In this document: positions 45,232-53,427 of the stretch, in pieces
Layout of the letters: each line of letters begins with the position of its first letter
How positions within the stretch are numbered: position 1 is the first letter of the stretch
NCBI GenBank assembly: GCA_045533195.1
Contig: JAZSHI010000004.1
Span: 30,501-94,500 of the forward strand
DNA length: 64,000 bases
Source of the DNA: SIG607 sp045533195
GTDB lineage: Bacteria > Bacillota > Clostridia > Oscillospirales > Acutalibacteraceae
Reading direction: 5' to 3'
Program-made: the position numbers and the translations under genes
Notes under the pieces: generated by a model
Told to the model about the DNA's origin: nothing
Seen by the model: the letters and a program-made list of their open reading frames with translations, nothing else
Databases searched by the model: none

Positions 45232-45383
45232 TTATACCGCTCCTATCATATCTTTATATTCCATATAATTATACATCAAGATTTTAATTTTTTCAAGTAT
45301 AACATAAAGTTTATATTTTGGTATTGCAGTAAATTAAAAATTATGTTAATATATAATGTAATATATTATAGGGGGAGATTTTT

Positions 45384-46202
45384 TTGGCTGATAACCGTCC
45401 AATAGGTGTTTTTGACTCAGGACTTGGCGGTCTTACGGTTGTAAAAGAAATTTTAAATGTTCTGCCAAATGAAGATATTATCTATTTTGGCGATACCGAC
45501 CGCGTTCCCTACGGTACAAAAAGCCGCGACACTATAAGAAGATACGCCCGTCAGGACGAAACCTTTTTGCTTAGTCAGAACGTTAAGCTTATCGTTGCCG
45601 CCTGCGGTACAGTAAGCTCTGTAGCAAGTGATATAGGCGAACAGCTCCCCGTTCCGTATATCGAAGTAGTTTCTCACGCTGCAAAAGCCGCTGTCAAGGC
45701 AACCAAAAACGGTAAAATCGGTGTTATAGGCACAAACGCTACCGTTATGAGCGGCGAACACAAGCGTGTTATTGAAAGCCTTTTGCCCACAGCTCAGGTT
45801 TTTGTTCAGGGCTGTACCCTTTTCGTTCCTCTTGTGGAATCGGGCTTTATTGATGAAAATGACGTTATCGTTTTTGAAACGGTAAAAAGATACCTTGCCC
45901 CTCTTAAAGAAGCAGGTGTTGACACACTTATTTTAGGCTGTACCCACTACCCTGTTCTTGCCCCTGCCATTAAGCGCTATATGGGAGAAAGCGTAACCCT
46001 TATCAATGCAGGTATCTCTACCGCTTATGCAGTTAAGGATGTGCTCAGCCAAAAGGACTTATTAAATGACTGCGCAAAGGCTTCAACCCAGAAATACTTT
46101 GTCAGCGATATTACCCCCTCCTTTAAAGCAACTGCTCATTTGCTTTTAGACAAAGAGCCTACCGAGGAGCAACTAAGTCAGGTGGACATTGAAAAGATAT
46201 GA
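45384..46202 (+). CDS. murI: Glutamate racemase
   Basis: The 272-residue enzyme makes D-glutamate for peptidoglycan. 'IGVFDSGLGGLTV' (D11, S12) and the two catalytic cysteines C74 ('AACGTVSS') and C186 ('LGCTHYP', with H188) are visible. The usual ACNT motif reads ACGT here. The start is a TTG at 45384 with GGGGGAG upstream; no ATG precedes the first conserved motif. The stop overlaps the next gene by 4 bases. Confidence 0.94.
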   Translation: MADNRPIGVFDSGLGGLTVVKEILNVLPNEDIIYFGDTDRVPYGTKSRDTIRRYARQDETFLLSQNVKLIVAACGTVSSVASDIGEQLPVPYIEVVSHAAKAAVKATKNGKIGVIGTNATVMSGEHKRVIESLLPTAQVFVQGCTLFVPLVESGFIDENDVIVFETVKRYLAPLKEAGVDTLILGCTHYPVLAPAIKRYMGESVTLINAGISTAYAVKDVLSQKDLLNDCAKASTQKYFVSDITPSFKATAHLLLDKEPTEEQLSQVDIEKI

Positions 46203-46612
46203 AAAACGTAACGATATCTATTAAAGGTTTTCAGAGTATTGATAACGACCAAGAGGTTGTTGAACTGAAAACTCTCGGAACCTATGCTTTTAAAAATGAC
46301 AAATATTATATTTTTTATGATGAAATAAGCGAAGACGGAGCCAAAACCGAAACAATGCTTAAGGTTGGCGAAAACATTGCCGTGTTAAAGAAAAGCGGCG
46401 CTACAGACAGCCGTATGGTTATTGAGGTAGGACGGCGTAACAGTTCGGTTTACGCAACACCAATGGGTGAGTTTTATATGGATATTTACGGAGAGCAGGT
46501 CAAAAGTACGCTTAATGAAAAGGGCGGAACAATATCTCTTATATACTCACTTAATATGAATGCTACTCCCATCGGCAGAAACAGAATAGAAATTACCGTA
46601 AAAGAGGTTTAA
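46199..46612 (+). CDS. DUF1934 / YwiB-like protein
   Basis: This 137-residue protein ('VTISIKGFQSIDNDQEVVELKTLGTYAFKNDKYYIFYDE', 'ETMLKV', 'YSLNMNATPIGRNRIEITVKE') matches the DUF1934 family, a calycin-like beta barrel. In Bacillus the homologue ywiB is also directly upstream of argS. The function is unknown. It is coupled to murI and 4 bases before argS. Confidence 0.9.
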   Translation: MKNVTISIKGFQSIDNDQEVVELKTLGTYAFKNDKYYIFYDEISEDGAKTETMLKVGENIAVLKKSGATDSRMVIEVGRRNSSVYATPMGEFYMDIYGEQVKSTLNEKGGTISLIYSLNMNATPIGRNRIEITVKEV

Positions 46613-46616
46613 ATTT

Positions 46617-48302
46617 ATGTCACTATTAGTAAGTAATTCTAAAAAACAAATCAAGGATATTATAGCAAATGCCGCACAAAAGGCTATTAATGAAGGTCTT
46701 TTATGCGAAGCTGAATTAAGTGATTTCAATATTGAAATTCCTGCATCCCGTGAACACGGCGATTATGCTGTTAATGCGGCACTTGTTTGGGCACGTGCGT
46801 TTAAGAGCGCACCCAGAAAAATTGCCGAAACCATTATGGCTAACGCTGATTTTAGCGGCAGTTATATTGAAAAATATGAAATTGCAGGTCCCGGTTTTAT
46901 AAACTTCTTTTTAAACGATAAATACTATGCCGATATTCTTTCCGACATAGCCGAAAAGAAAGAAAAATACGGCGAAAGCGGTTTTGGCGAAAACAAAAAG
47001 GTTTTGGTTGAGTTCGTTTCTGCCAATCCTACGGGCCCTATGCATATCGGTAATGCAAGAGGCGGCGCTCTCGGTGACTGCCTTGCCGCTGTTATGGAAA
47101 AAGCAGGATACTTTGTTGAACGAGAATTCTATATCAACGATGCAGGTAACCAGATAAACAAATTCGGTCTTTCCCTTTCCCTTCGTTATCAGCAGCTTTT
47201 TGACAGCAGTATTGAAATGCCCGAAGATTCTTACCATGGTGCTGATATTATTGCTCACGCACAAAGCTTTGCCGATATTCACGGTGATGAATTTTTAAAG
47301 GTAAGCGAAGAAGACAGAAGAAATGCGCTTGTTGAATTCGCACTTCCTAAAAACATTCAAGGACTTCACGACGACCTGCTTAAATACAGAATTGAATACA
47401 ACACTTGGTTTAAGGAAAGCACCCTTCACGCTAATGGCGAAACTGCCAGAATAATCGAACTTTTAAAGGAAAGCGGACATACCTACATTGAAGAGGATGC
47501 CCTTTGGTTTAAAGGCGAAGATTTCGGAAGCGATAACTTTGTTTTAGTTCGAAGTAACGGTGTGCCTACCTACATTGTACCCGATATTGCTTATCACTAT
47601 AACAAATTAGTTACACGTGGTTTTGATAAAGCCATTGACATTTTAGGCGCCGACCACCACGGTTACGTTCCTCGCCTTAAAGGAGCTTTAACCGCATTGG
47701 GTGTTGACAGCAGCCGTCTTGATGTAGTTCTAATGCAGATGGTACGTCTTGTAAAGGACGGAGAAATCATTAAGGCAAGTAAAAGAAGCGGTAAGGCAAT
47801 TACCCTTGTAACTCTTCTTGAAGAGGTGCCTATTGATGCCGCACGTTTCTTCTTTAATCTCAGAGAGCCTAATTCTCACTTTGATTTCGATTTAGACCTT
47901 GCTATTGAAGAATCTAACAAAAACCCCGTATATTACGTTCAGTACGCTTACGCTCGTATTTGCAGTATTATAAGAAACCTTGCCGCCGACGGCATTACTC
48001 AAAGAAAATGCACCTCGGAAGAGCTATGCAAGTTAAACACTGCCGAGGAAAGAGAGCTTACCGTTCATCTTGCTTCCTATACCGATGAAATCATAGCCGC
48101 CGCAAAAGCCTATGACCCTGCAAAGATTACCCACTACGTTGAAGAACTTGCAACCAAGTTCCATAAGTTCTATAACTCCTGCCGTGTTAAAGGCGATGAC
48201 GAAGGTCTTATGCAAGCCCGTCTAACCCTTTGCACCGATACAGCCACTGTTATCAAAAACGTGCTTGATTTACTTAAAATTTCCGCACCGGAAACGATGT
48301 AA
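46617..48302 (+). CDS. argS: Arginyl-tRNA synthetase
   Basis: The 561-residue class I synthetase has the HIGH motif in 'NPTGPMHIGNARGG', the KMSKS-equivalent 'KASKRSGKA', and a C-terminal DALR anticodon-binding domain ('NPVYYVQYAYARICSIIRN'). No T-box leader is present; it is the third gene of the murI operon and ends at a strong terminator. Confidence 0.97.
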   Translation: MSLLVSNSKKQIKDIIANAAQKAINEGLLCEAELSDFNIEIPASREHGDYAVNAALVWARAFKSAPRKIAETIMANADFSGSYIEKYEIAGPGFINFFLNDKYYADILSDIAEKKEKYGESGFGENKKVLVEFVSANPTGPMHIGNARGGALGDCLAAVMEKAGYFVEREFYINDAGNQINKFGLSLSLRYQQLFDSSIEMPEDSYHGADIIAHAQSFADIHGDEFLKVSEEDRRNALVEFALPKNIQGLHDDLLKYRIEYNTWFKESTLHANGETARIIELLKESGHTYIEEDALWFKGEDFGSDNFVLVRSNGVPTYIVPDIAYHYNKLVTRGFDKAIDILGADHHGYVPRLKGALTALGVDSSRLDVVLMQMVRLVKDGEIIKASKRSGKAITLVTLLEEVPIDAARFFFNLREPNSHFDFDLDLAIEESNKNPVYYVQYAYARICSIIRNLAADGITQRKCTSEELCKLNTAEERELTVHLASYTDEIIAAAKAYDPAKITHYVEELATKFHKFYNSCRVKGDDEGLMQARLTLCTDTATVIKNVLDLLKISAPETM

Positions 48303-48304
48303 TA

Positions 48305-48339
48305 AAAAAAATGGTTCTTCTTTCGAAGAACCATTTTTT
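48305..48339 (+). terminator. Terminator of argS
   Basis: A perfect 14-bp stem (48307-48320 with 48325-48338), loop TTTC, ending in TTTTTT. A G-rich repeat begins at the very next base. Confidence 0.88.
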
Positions 48340-48383
48340 AGGGATTAGGGGTATCGTGTTGCGATACAGGGAGTAGGGAATAG
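48340..48383. repeat. G-rich hairpin repeat, copy 1
   Basis: The element begins AGGGATTAGGGG, holds the hairpin GTATCG-TGTTG-CGATAC (48351-48367) and continues CAGGGAGTAGGGAATAG. Four G-runs flank the hairpin. It fills the space between the argS terminator and the stop codon of the minus-strand lipoprotein gene. Confidence 0.75.
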
Positions 48384-48800
48384 TTAACTCCTTATTCTCT
48401 TTTTCTTAATTAGCTTTACTTTTACATCTACTTCCCATTTTGCCTTATTTCCTGCGTATGAGCCTTCACGTTCAACTACCTCAACATAAAATGTTTTAGT
48501 TGCACCGTCTTCTAAGACAATATTCGCAAAATCATTTCCTTTGTCCGAGTATTTATCACGTTCAATAAAAACCGCATCTATTCGAACTTTTGAGCCAAGC
48601 GGCGCAGTAATTCTATCTCCGCTTTCAATTATTGCACCCTCGCACAGATATTGCTTAATCCACTCATTACCAACTTTATTATTCTCAATACACCATGACC
48701 TTATAGATATTTCATACACTCCATGTGTATATTCTCTTTGACAAGCGCTCAATGAAATCACCTTAACGGCAACTAAAATCATACTTATAATTTTCTTCAT
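48384..48800 (-). CDS. Small putative lipoprotein
   Basis: About 138 residues from the ATG at 48800, which has GGGGG 6 bases upstream. A signal sequence ends in the lipobox L-S-A-C ('VKVISLSACQRE'). The mature domain is charged with a possible beta structure ('KVRIDAVFIERDKYSDKGNDFANIVLEDGATKTFYVEVV'); no family recognised. A frame extension to a TTG at 48950 runs through the hairpin leader and is not real. The gene follows a terminator-like hairpin, so its expression may depend on read-through. Confidence 0.65.
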   Translation of the reverse strand: MKKIISMILVAVKVISLSACQREYTHGVYEISIRSWCIENNKVGNEWIKQYLCEGAIIESGDRITAPLGSKVRIDAVFIERDKYSDKGNDFANIVLEDGATKTFYVEVVEREGSYAGNKAKWEVDVKVKLIKKKRIRS

Positions 48801-48819
48801 AAAATCCCCCATTAAAACA

Positions 48820-48844
48820 AAAAAGCGTACTCCGAAGAGTACGC
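48820..48844 (-). terminator. Intrinsic terminator directly before the lipoprotein gene
   Basis: GCGTACTC (48837-48844 on the minus strand), tetraloop TTCG, GAGTACGC, TTTTTTG. It ends about 20 bases before the ATG at 48800, an attenuator-like position. Confidence 0.8.
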
Positions 48845-48968
48845 CGAAAAAGTGTTTGTCCTCGGTTAATTGCGACATCAACCGAATTATCCCACAGAGA
48901 GACAGAGGAAAACACCTTTTACCAAGGTATCTTTCTCTCTGTGGATACAATTATTCAGTTGATGTCGC
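48820..48968 (-). ncRNA. Candidate rod-shaped RNA or attenuator leader upstream of the lipoprotein gene
   Basis: Arms at 48934-48970 and 48870-48902 are almost perfectly complementary: a lower stem of 18 bp, an asymmetric bulge of about 5 bases, then an upper stem of about 14 bp and an apical region with ACCTT/AAGGT. The RNA would start near 48968 and end at the GCGTACTC-TTCG-GAGTACGC hairpin (48825-48844) plus TTTTTT, about 149 bases. No known RNA family is recognised. It explains most of the gene-free stretch 48801-49148. Confidence 0.6.
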
Positions 48969-48974
48969 AAGGAT

Positions 48975-49003
48975 ATTTTACCACAAACAAATATAAAAGT
49001 AAA
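48975..49003 (-). promoter_or_regulatory. Sigma-A promoter of the rod-shaped RNA
   Basis: On the minus strand TTTACT (49003-48998), 17 bases, TAAAAT (48980-48975). Confidence 0.65.
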
Positions 49004-49004
49004 G

Positions 49005-49041
49005 AAAAAAGCACTTGCAATTTAAAATTGCAGGTGCTTTT
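49005..49041 (-). terminator. Terminator insulating the rod-shaped RNA
   Basis: A 16-bp stem with one G-U pair (49008-49023 with 49025-49040) followed on the minus strand by TTTTTTCTTT. It would stop transcription coming from tsf. Confidence 0.75.
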
Positions 49042-49079
49042 AGGTTTAATTGTAACAAAGTAGTGACAGACGTCCTCAG

Positions 49080-49102
49080 CTATTCCCTAATCCCTATTCC
49101 CT
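49080..49102. repeat. G-rich repeat, copy 2 (truncated, inverted)
   Basis: On the minus strand the sequence is AGGGAATAGGGATTAGGG followed by AATAG: three G-runs spaced by four bases, no internal hairpin. It starts a few bases after the tsf terminator and is inverted relative to copy 1. Confidence 0.7.
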
Positions 49103-49104
49103 AA

Positions 49105-49137
49105 AATAGAAATAACCTCGGTTTTCACCGAGGTTAA
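49105..49137 (-). terminator. Terminator of rpsB-tsf
   Basis: TAACCTCGGT (49113-49122) pairs with ACCGAGGTTA (49127-49136), followed on the minus strand by TTTCTATTTT. Its core matches the atpK terminator at 55818-55843. Confidence 0.8.
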
Positions 49138-49148
49138 TTTTATTTTGA

Positions 49149-50060
49149 TTATTTTGCCATTGCAGCAACTTCAGCAGCGAAGTCGTCAACACGCTTTTCA
49201 ATACCTTCGCCCTTTTCGAAACGAACGTAAGAAGCGATTTTAACGGGAGTGCCGATGGCCTTAGCAACGCTTTCAACGTACTTACCAACGGTAAGGTCGC
49301 CATCAATTACGTACTGCTGTTCAACAAGGCAGTTTTCCTTATAATACTTGCCCATTTTGCCCTCAACGATTTTGCCGAGAACTGCTTCGGGCTTGTTAGC
49401 CATTTTAGGATCTTCCTTCATCTGAGCAACCATGATTGCCTTTTCCTTTTCGATTACGTCAGCGGGAACACTAGCTTCATCAAGGAAAGCGGGGTTCATA
49501 GCAGCAATCTGCATTGCTACGTTCTTACCACAAGCAACAAGCTCAGCATTGTCAGCGTCAGCTTCGGTTTCGAAGTTAACGAGAACGCCGATTTTACCGC
49601 CGCCGTGAATGTAAGAAACAACCTTACCTTCATAACGAACGAAACGACGAACTTTGATATTTTCTCTGATAGCAAGGAAGAGCTCCTGTACCATTTCTTC
49701 AACGGTCTGTCCATCTTTAGATGTAGCAAGAAGAGCATCCATATCAGCAGGATTTTCATCAGCTACGATTTCAGCGATTTTAGCAGCGAGAGCCTTGAAG
49801 CCTTCGCCGTTAGCAACGAAGTCGGTCTCAGAGTTTAATTCAACGAGAGCGCCAACGCCGTTTTTAACGATAGCAGCAACGGTACCTTCAGCGGCAATTC
49901 TTCCGGACTTTTTAGCCTGAGAAGCAAGACCTTTTTCTCTGAGGTAGTCAACTGCAGCATCCATATTTCCATCGCACTCTACGAGAGCCTTTTTGCAGTC
50001 CATCATACCGCAACCGGTTTTCTCACGGAGAGCCTGTACGTCTTTAGCAGTAAAAGCCAT
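49149..50060 (-). CDS. tsf: Elongation factor Ts
   Basis: The 303-residue nucleotide exchange factor reloads EF-Tu with GTP. 'VQALREKTGCGMMDCKKAL' (residues 8-26) and 'SETDFVANGEGF' are the classical EF-Ts signatures. It follows rpsB by 36 bases and ends before a terminator. Confidence 0.97.
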   Translation of the reverse strand: MAFTAKDVQALREKTGCGMMDCKKALVECDGNMDAAVDYLREKGLASQAKKSGRIAAEGTVAAIVKNGVGALVELNSETDFVANGEGFKALAAKIAEIVADENPADMDALLATSKDGQTVEEMVQELFLAIRENIKVRRFVRYEGKVVSYIHGGGKIGVLVNFETEADADNAELVACGKNVAMQIAAMNPAFLDEASVPADVIEKEKAIMVAQMKEDPKMANKPEAVLGKIVEGKMGKYYKENCLVEQQYVIDGDLTVGKYVESVAKAIGTPVKIASYVRFEKGEGIEKRVDDFAAEVAAMAK

Positions 50061-50096
50061 AATACTTTTCCTCTTTTCTAATAATTACTTACAGAA

Positions 50097-50852
50097 TTAT
50101 TCTGCAGCTTCTTCCACAGCTACTTCTTCAGCAGCCTCTTCGGTATTTTCAGCAGCAGGAGCAGACTGTTCACCCTGACGGCCTTCGATAATTGCAGCAC
50201 CGATAGTTTCAGCAATAAGCTTTACAGCACGGATAGCGTCATCGTTACCGGGGATAACTGCATCAATTTCATCAGGATCGCAGTTGGTATCAACGATAGC
50301 GATAATCGGAATACCAAGTTTCTTAGCTTCTGCAACAGCGATTCTTTCTTTTCTGGGGTCAACGATGAAGAGAGCACCAGGGATCTTCTTCATATCCTTG
50401 ATACCGCCAAGATATTTTTCAAGTTTTTCAATTTCAAGGTTAAGGCCTACAACTTCTTTCTTGGGGAGAAGATCGAAAGTGGCGTCAGCTTCCATTTCAC
50501 GAAGTTGCTTTAAACGAGCAATTCTCTTCTGAATGGTGCTGAAGTTTGTGAGCATACCGCCGAGCCAACGAGCGTTAACATAGGGCATACCGCAATTTTC
50601 TGCTTCTTCCTTAACAGAATCCTGAGCCTGTTTCTTGGTACCTACAAAAAGGATATCCTTGCCTTCTGCAGAAATTTCACGAGCAAAAAGATATGCTTCG
50701 TTTAACTTCTTAACAGTTTTTTGAAGGTCGATAATGTAAATACCGTTTCTTTCTGTGAAAATGTACTCAGCCATTTTCGGATTCCAGCGACGAGTCTGAT
50801 GTCCAAAGTGAACACCGGCTTCGAGCAACTGTTTCATAGATACTACTGCCAT
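50097..50852 (-). CDS. rpsB: 30S ribosomal protein S2
   Basis: The 251-residue S2 protein starts at the ATG at 50852 with AGGAGG 7 bases upstream. 'MKQLLEAGVHFGHQTRRWNPKM' (from residue 6) and 'PGALFIVDPRKERIAVAEAKKLGIPI' are strongly conserved. An acidic Ala/Glu-rich tail of about 30 residues ('AAENTEEAAEEVAVEEAAE') closes the protein, common in Clostridia. Confidence 0.97.
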   Translation of the reverse strand: MAVVSMKQLLEAGVHFGHQTRRWNPKMAEYIFTERNGIYIIDLQKTVKKLNEAYLFAREISAEGKDILFVGTKKQAQDSVKEEAENCGMPYVNARWLGGMLTNFSTIQKRIARLKQLREMEADATFDLLPKKEVVGLNLEIEKLEKYLGGIKDMKKIPGALFIVDPRKERIAVAEAKKLGIPIIAIVDTNCDPDEIDAVIPGNDDAIRAVKLIAETIGAAIIEGRQGEQSAPAAENTEEAAEEVAVEEAAE

Positions 50853-50865
50853 TTTTATTCCTCCT

Positions 50866-50970
50866 AAGGTTAAAACCTCCACCCCGCTCACTACAGGTTA
50901 CTCCGGCAAAAGAGACCTTCTGCATAAAAGCGGAATGTGTGTATTATATTACTGCCCATTAAGGCAGCCT
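50866..50970 (-). promoter_or_regulatory. Structured 5' leader of rpsB
   Basis: About 115 untranslated bases contain, in minus-strand order, CTGCC-TTAATG-GGCAG and a larger domain closed by CCGCT/AGCGG with inner GGT/ACC pairing. This could mediate autoregulation by S2; I infer this from position only. Confidence 0.5.
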
Positions 50971-50974
50971 AAAA

Positions 50975-51003
50975 ATTATAACATATATTTTCTATAATTG
51001 CAA
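50975..51003 (-). promoter_or_regulatory. Sigma-A promoter of rpsB-tsf
   Basis: On the minus strand TTGCAA (51003-50998), 17 bases, TATAAT (50980-50975). Confidence 0.8.
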
Positions 51004-51029
51004 GATATTTTTATTTATTTTTTTAAAAA

Positions 51030-51058
51030 TTGACTATTTAAGAAAAAGGGTGTAAAAT
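51030..51058 (+). promoter_or_regulatory. Sigma-A promoter of the DUF308 gene
   Basis: TTGACT (51030-51035), 17 bases, TAAAAT (51053-51058); AAGGA precedes the ATG at 51092. Confidence 0.75.
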
Positions 51059-51091
51059 AGGTTTAGAAAATATTCAAAGAAGGACAAATTT

Positions 51092-51679
51092 ATGAAAATA
51101 AAATCACGAAATTATTATCTCATTCCCGTTTTTTCTTTAGCACTCGGTCTTATTATGGTATTGTTTCCTACTTTTGTGCAAACGGCTTTAAATTACATTT
51201 TGGGTGCAATTTTACTTTTAATAAGTTTATTTCTTTCCATTCCCTATTTAAAGGCAAGGGATTTTCGCAACTGGACTTTACTTATCCCCGCTTCCCTGGT
51301 GGGCGGATTCGGTCTTTTCTTTTTACTTTACCCTGGTTTATTCACAAGAATACTTTGGGTATTTATAGGAAGTATATTACTTCTTGATTCTTTAGGTAAA
51401 TTTCTTAGCGCCTATGAAATGAGACAGACCAATACCACAGCGTATAAAGTCAACCTTGTCTGTGCCGCCGCCACCCTTATTATTGCTTCTCTTCTCATTT
51501 TCACTCCCTTTGCCGAAAGAGCAATGATTACCGTAAGCGGAGCATTTCTTATAGCAAACGCTCTTTTTGATATTGTGGCTTTTATAAACCTTGCCCGATT
51601 TAAAAAGCTTAACAAAAAGGATAAAGCAAAACGAAATAAAGACAGCAATATCGTAAGCGAACAGAATTTTGATGAATAA
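51092..51679 (+). CDS. DUF308 / HdeD-like membrane protein
   Basis: The 195-residue protein has six hydrophobic segments in three repeated pairs ('SLALGLIMVLFPTFV', 'GGFGLFFLLYPGLF', 'ATLIIASLLIFTPF'), the layout of the DUF308 family related to HdeD, followed by a basic cytoplasmic tail 'KKLNKKDKAKRNK'. In enteric bacteria HdeD relates to acid stress; the role here is unknown. It is monocistronic, with its own promoter and terminator. Confidence 0.85.
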   Translation: MKIKSRNYYLIPVFSLALGLIMVLFPTFVQTALNYILGAILLLISLFLSIPYLKARDFRNWTLLIPASLVGGFGLFFLLYPGLFTRILWVFIGSILLLDSLGKFLSAYEMRQTNTTAYKVNLVCAAATLIIASLLIFTPFAERAMITVSGAFLIANALFDIVAFINLARFKKLNKKDKAKRNKDSNIVSEQNFDE

Positions 51680-51716
51680 AAAAACGGAGGTTAAAAAAAC
51701 CTCCGTTTTTTTAAAA
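51680..51716. terminator. Bidirectional terminator between DUF308 and histidine phosphatase genes
   Basis: A perfect 12-bp stem (51681-51692 with 51698-51709) with A/T-runs on both sides. Confidence 0.88.
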
Positions 51717-52424
51717 TCTTAAGTGATTACAGTAGTTAGTAGGCAGTCCCTCACGATAGATATGGGAATCATTTGAAAGGGTTAATACCTTTGGAACACA
51801 GACTCCGTCTTCATTTTTAAATTCAATAACCGTCATTCCCGAATGGGTAGTGTCGAAATGCACACTGAAAACAGGATAAGGAATATCGAGTATATGGCTT
51901 AAAAAGGCAAGACCGAAGCCTTGATGGGCAAAGAGAGCCACCCTGTCATTATTCTCCTTTAAAACCTTATACGCGCCCGTACCCTCAATATGTTCATAAC
52001 CTAAGTTTTTAAAAAACTCATCCGATTCCTTGGCCACACGTTCAACACCATTTTTAAAATCGTTGTCGGCAAAGCCCTCAAACTCATACCACTTATCTTT
52101 AAGGCTCAGCACCTCTTTACTCAAAAAAAGTTTTCTTGTCTGACTGTCCTGAAAAGCCCAACGCCTACCTGTTTCTCTAACTACGGTAAAATCGTTCCAA
52201 GCGTGAATTTCATTACAAAAATCAAGCTTTTCAATATCCTTTTTAAGAATTTCGGCTGTGGGCAAAGCCGTTTCATAGGCTCTGTTGGAAGTGGAGGAAT
52301 ATATTTTATTAATTCCGTAAAGACTAAGTCTTTTAGCTACTGCTTCTGCCTGACGGTGACCAAGTGGCGTGAGTTCATCGGGATTATAAGTGGGGTCTCC
52401 GTGACGAATGTAGAAAAACAGCAT
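51711..52424 (-). CDS. Histidine phosphatase superfamily protein (phosphoglycerate mutase-like)
   Basis: The 237-residue protein has the phosphate-accepting R7-H8-G9 motif ('YIRHGDPTYNPDELTPLG') and the second catalytic His in 'VALFAHQGFG'. 'YSSTSNRAYETA' is the conserved R-containing motif. The superfamily includes mutases and broad phosphatases, so the substrate is unknown. It is 30 bases downstream of cysK and possibly co-transcribed. Confidence 0.88.
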   Translation of the reverse strand: MLFFYIRHGDPTYNPDELTPLGHRQAEAVAKRLSLYGINKIYSSTSNRAYETALPTAEILKKDIEKLDFCNEIHAWNDFTVVRETGRRWAFQDSQTRKLFLSKEVLSLKDKWYEFEGFADNDFKNGVERVAKESDEFFKNLGYEHIEGTGAYKVLKENNDRVALFAHQGFGLAFLSHILDIPYPVFSVHFDTTHSGMTVIEFKNEDGVCVPKVLTLSNDSHIYREGLPTNYCNHLRF

Positions 52425-52454
52425 TTAAATTCTCCTTTTTTAACGTCTTTTATT

Positions 52455-53381
52455 TTATTCAAAAAGAGGTGTGGAAAAATATCTTTCTGCCGTATCGGGA
52501 AGTACTGTAACAACGGTTTTGCCCTTTCCAAGCTTTTTAGCAAGTTTAAGGGCTGCCGCAACGTTTGTGCCGCTGCTTATACCGCACATAATACCTTCTT
52601 TTGCGGCAAGTGCCTTTGCGGTGGAGATAGCCTCGTCATCCTTTATAATGCACACATCTTCGTAAATCTGCTGATTAAGGATTTCGGGAATAACACCGTC
52701 GCCAATGCCCATTTGAATATGGGTACCAATTGAGCCACCCGAAAGTATTGCCGCATTTTCGGGTTCAACTGCCCATATGGTTATTTTTGGGTTAGCCTCT
52801 TTTAAAACCTCGCCAATACCAGTAATGGTTCCGCCCGTACCGATTCCCGAACAAAATCCATCAATAGCACCGTCAACCTGACTTAAAATCTCTCTCGCAG
52901 TAGCGTTTCTCTGAATTTCGAGGTTGGCAGGATTTTCAAACTGCTGAGGAACAAAAACGTTTTTATCCTCTGCCTTCATTTTAAGGGCAAGATTTACACA
53001 TTCCTCAATACAAATACCAATATTACCTGCATCGTGAACGAGAATAACCTCGGCGCCGTAGTGACGGACTAACTTCCTTCTTTCTTCGCTTACCGAATCG
53101 GGCATAATTATTTTAACCTTTATGCCCAGCGCTGCGCCAACAAGAGCAAGACCTATTCCCTGATTACCGCTTGTAGGCTCAACTATAACGGTGTTTTCGT
53201 TTATAATACCTTTATTTATGGCATCAAGCACCATATTATAGGCAGTACGTGTTTTTATAGAACCGCCAACGTTAAGTCCTTCAAACTTAACAAATACGTC
53301 TGCGCTGTCCTTATCAACTATATTGTTAAGTTTTATTACGGGGGTATTCCCCATAGCTTCAAGTATGTTATTACAAATCAT
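52455..53381 (-). CDS. cysK: Cysteine synthase A (O-acetylserine sulfhydrylase)
   Basis: This 308-residue PLP enzyme forms cysteine from O-acetylserine and sulfide. The PLP lysine is K43 in 'GGSIKTRTAYNM', the substrate loop is 'TSGNQGIGLA', and 'GTGGTITGIG' binds the PLP phosphate. A short palindrome ACTATATAGT (53411-53420) lies upstream. It supplies the cysteine that the desulfurase at 20060 consumes. Confidence 0.94.
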   Translation of the reverse strand: MICNNILEAMGNTPVIKLNNIVDKDSADVFVKFEGLNVGGSIKTRTAYNMVLDAINKGIINENTVIVEPTSGNQGIGLALVGAALGIKVKIIMPDSVSEERRKLVRHYGAEVILVHDAGNIGICIEECVNLALKMKAEDKNVFVPQQFENPANLEIQRNATAREILSQVDGAIDGFCSGIGTGGTITGIGEVLKEANPKITIWAVEPENAAILSGGSIGTHIQMGIGDGVIPEILNQQIYEDVCIIKDDEAISTAKALAAKEGIMCGISSGTNVAAALKLAKKLGKGKTVVTVLPDTAERYFSTPLFE

Positions 53382-53407
53382 ATCTGTTAACCTTTCAGTT
53401 AGTAATT

Positions 53408-53423
53408 CACACTATATAGTATG
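53408..53423 (-). promoter_or_regulatory. Imperfect palindrome upstream of cysK
   Basis: CACACTATATAGTATG is a 16-base near-palindrome in the 46-base gap before cysK. It may be an operator for a sulfur regulator or chance; no clear -35/-10 pair accompanies it. Confidence 0.3.
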
Positions 53424-53427
53424 ATAT

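Noticed and set aside
45301..45383. Promoter of murI
   Set aside because: TTGCAG and TATAAT are present but 22 bases apart; other pairs are weaker. A promoter must exist here but I cannot place it with confidence.
45384..46202. Catalytic defect in glutamate racemase because ACNT reads ACGT
   Set aside because: Both catalytic cysteines and the surrounding motifs are intact, and the Asn is not the acid/base residue.
48801..48950. N-terminal extension of the lipoprotein from a TTG at 48950
   Set aside because: It would translate the hairpin arm and the terminator; the internal ATG at 48800 has a good ribosome-binding site and begins a signal peptide.
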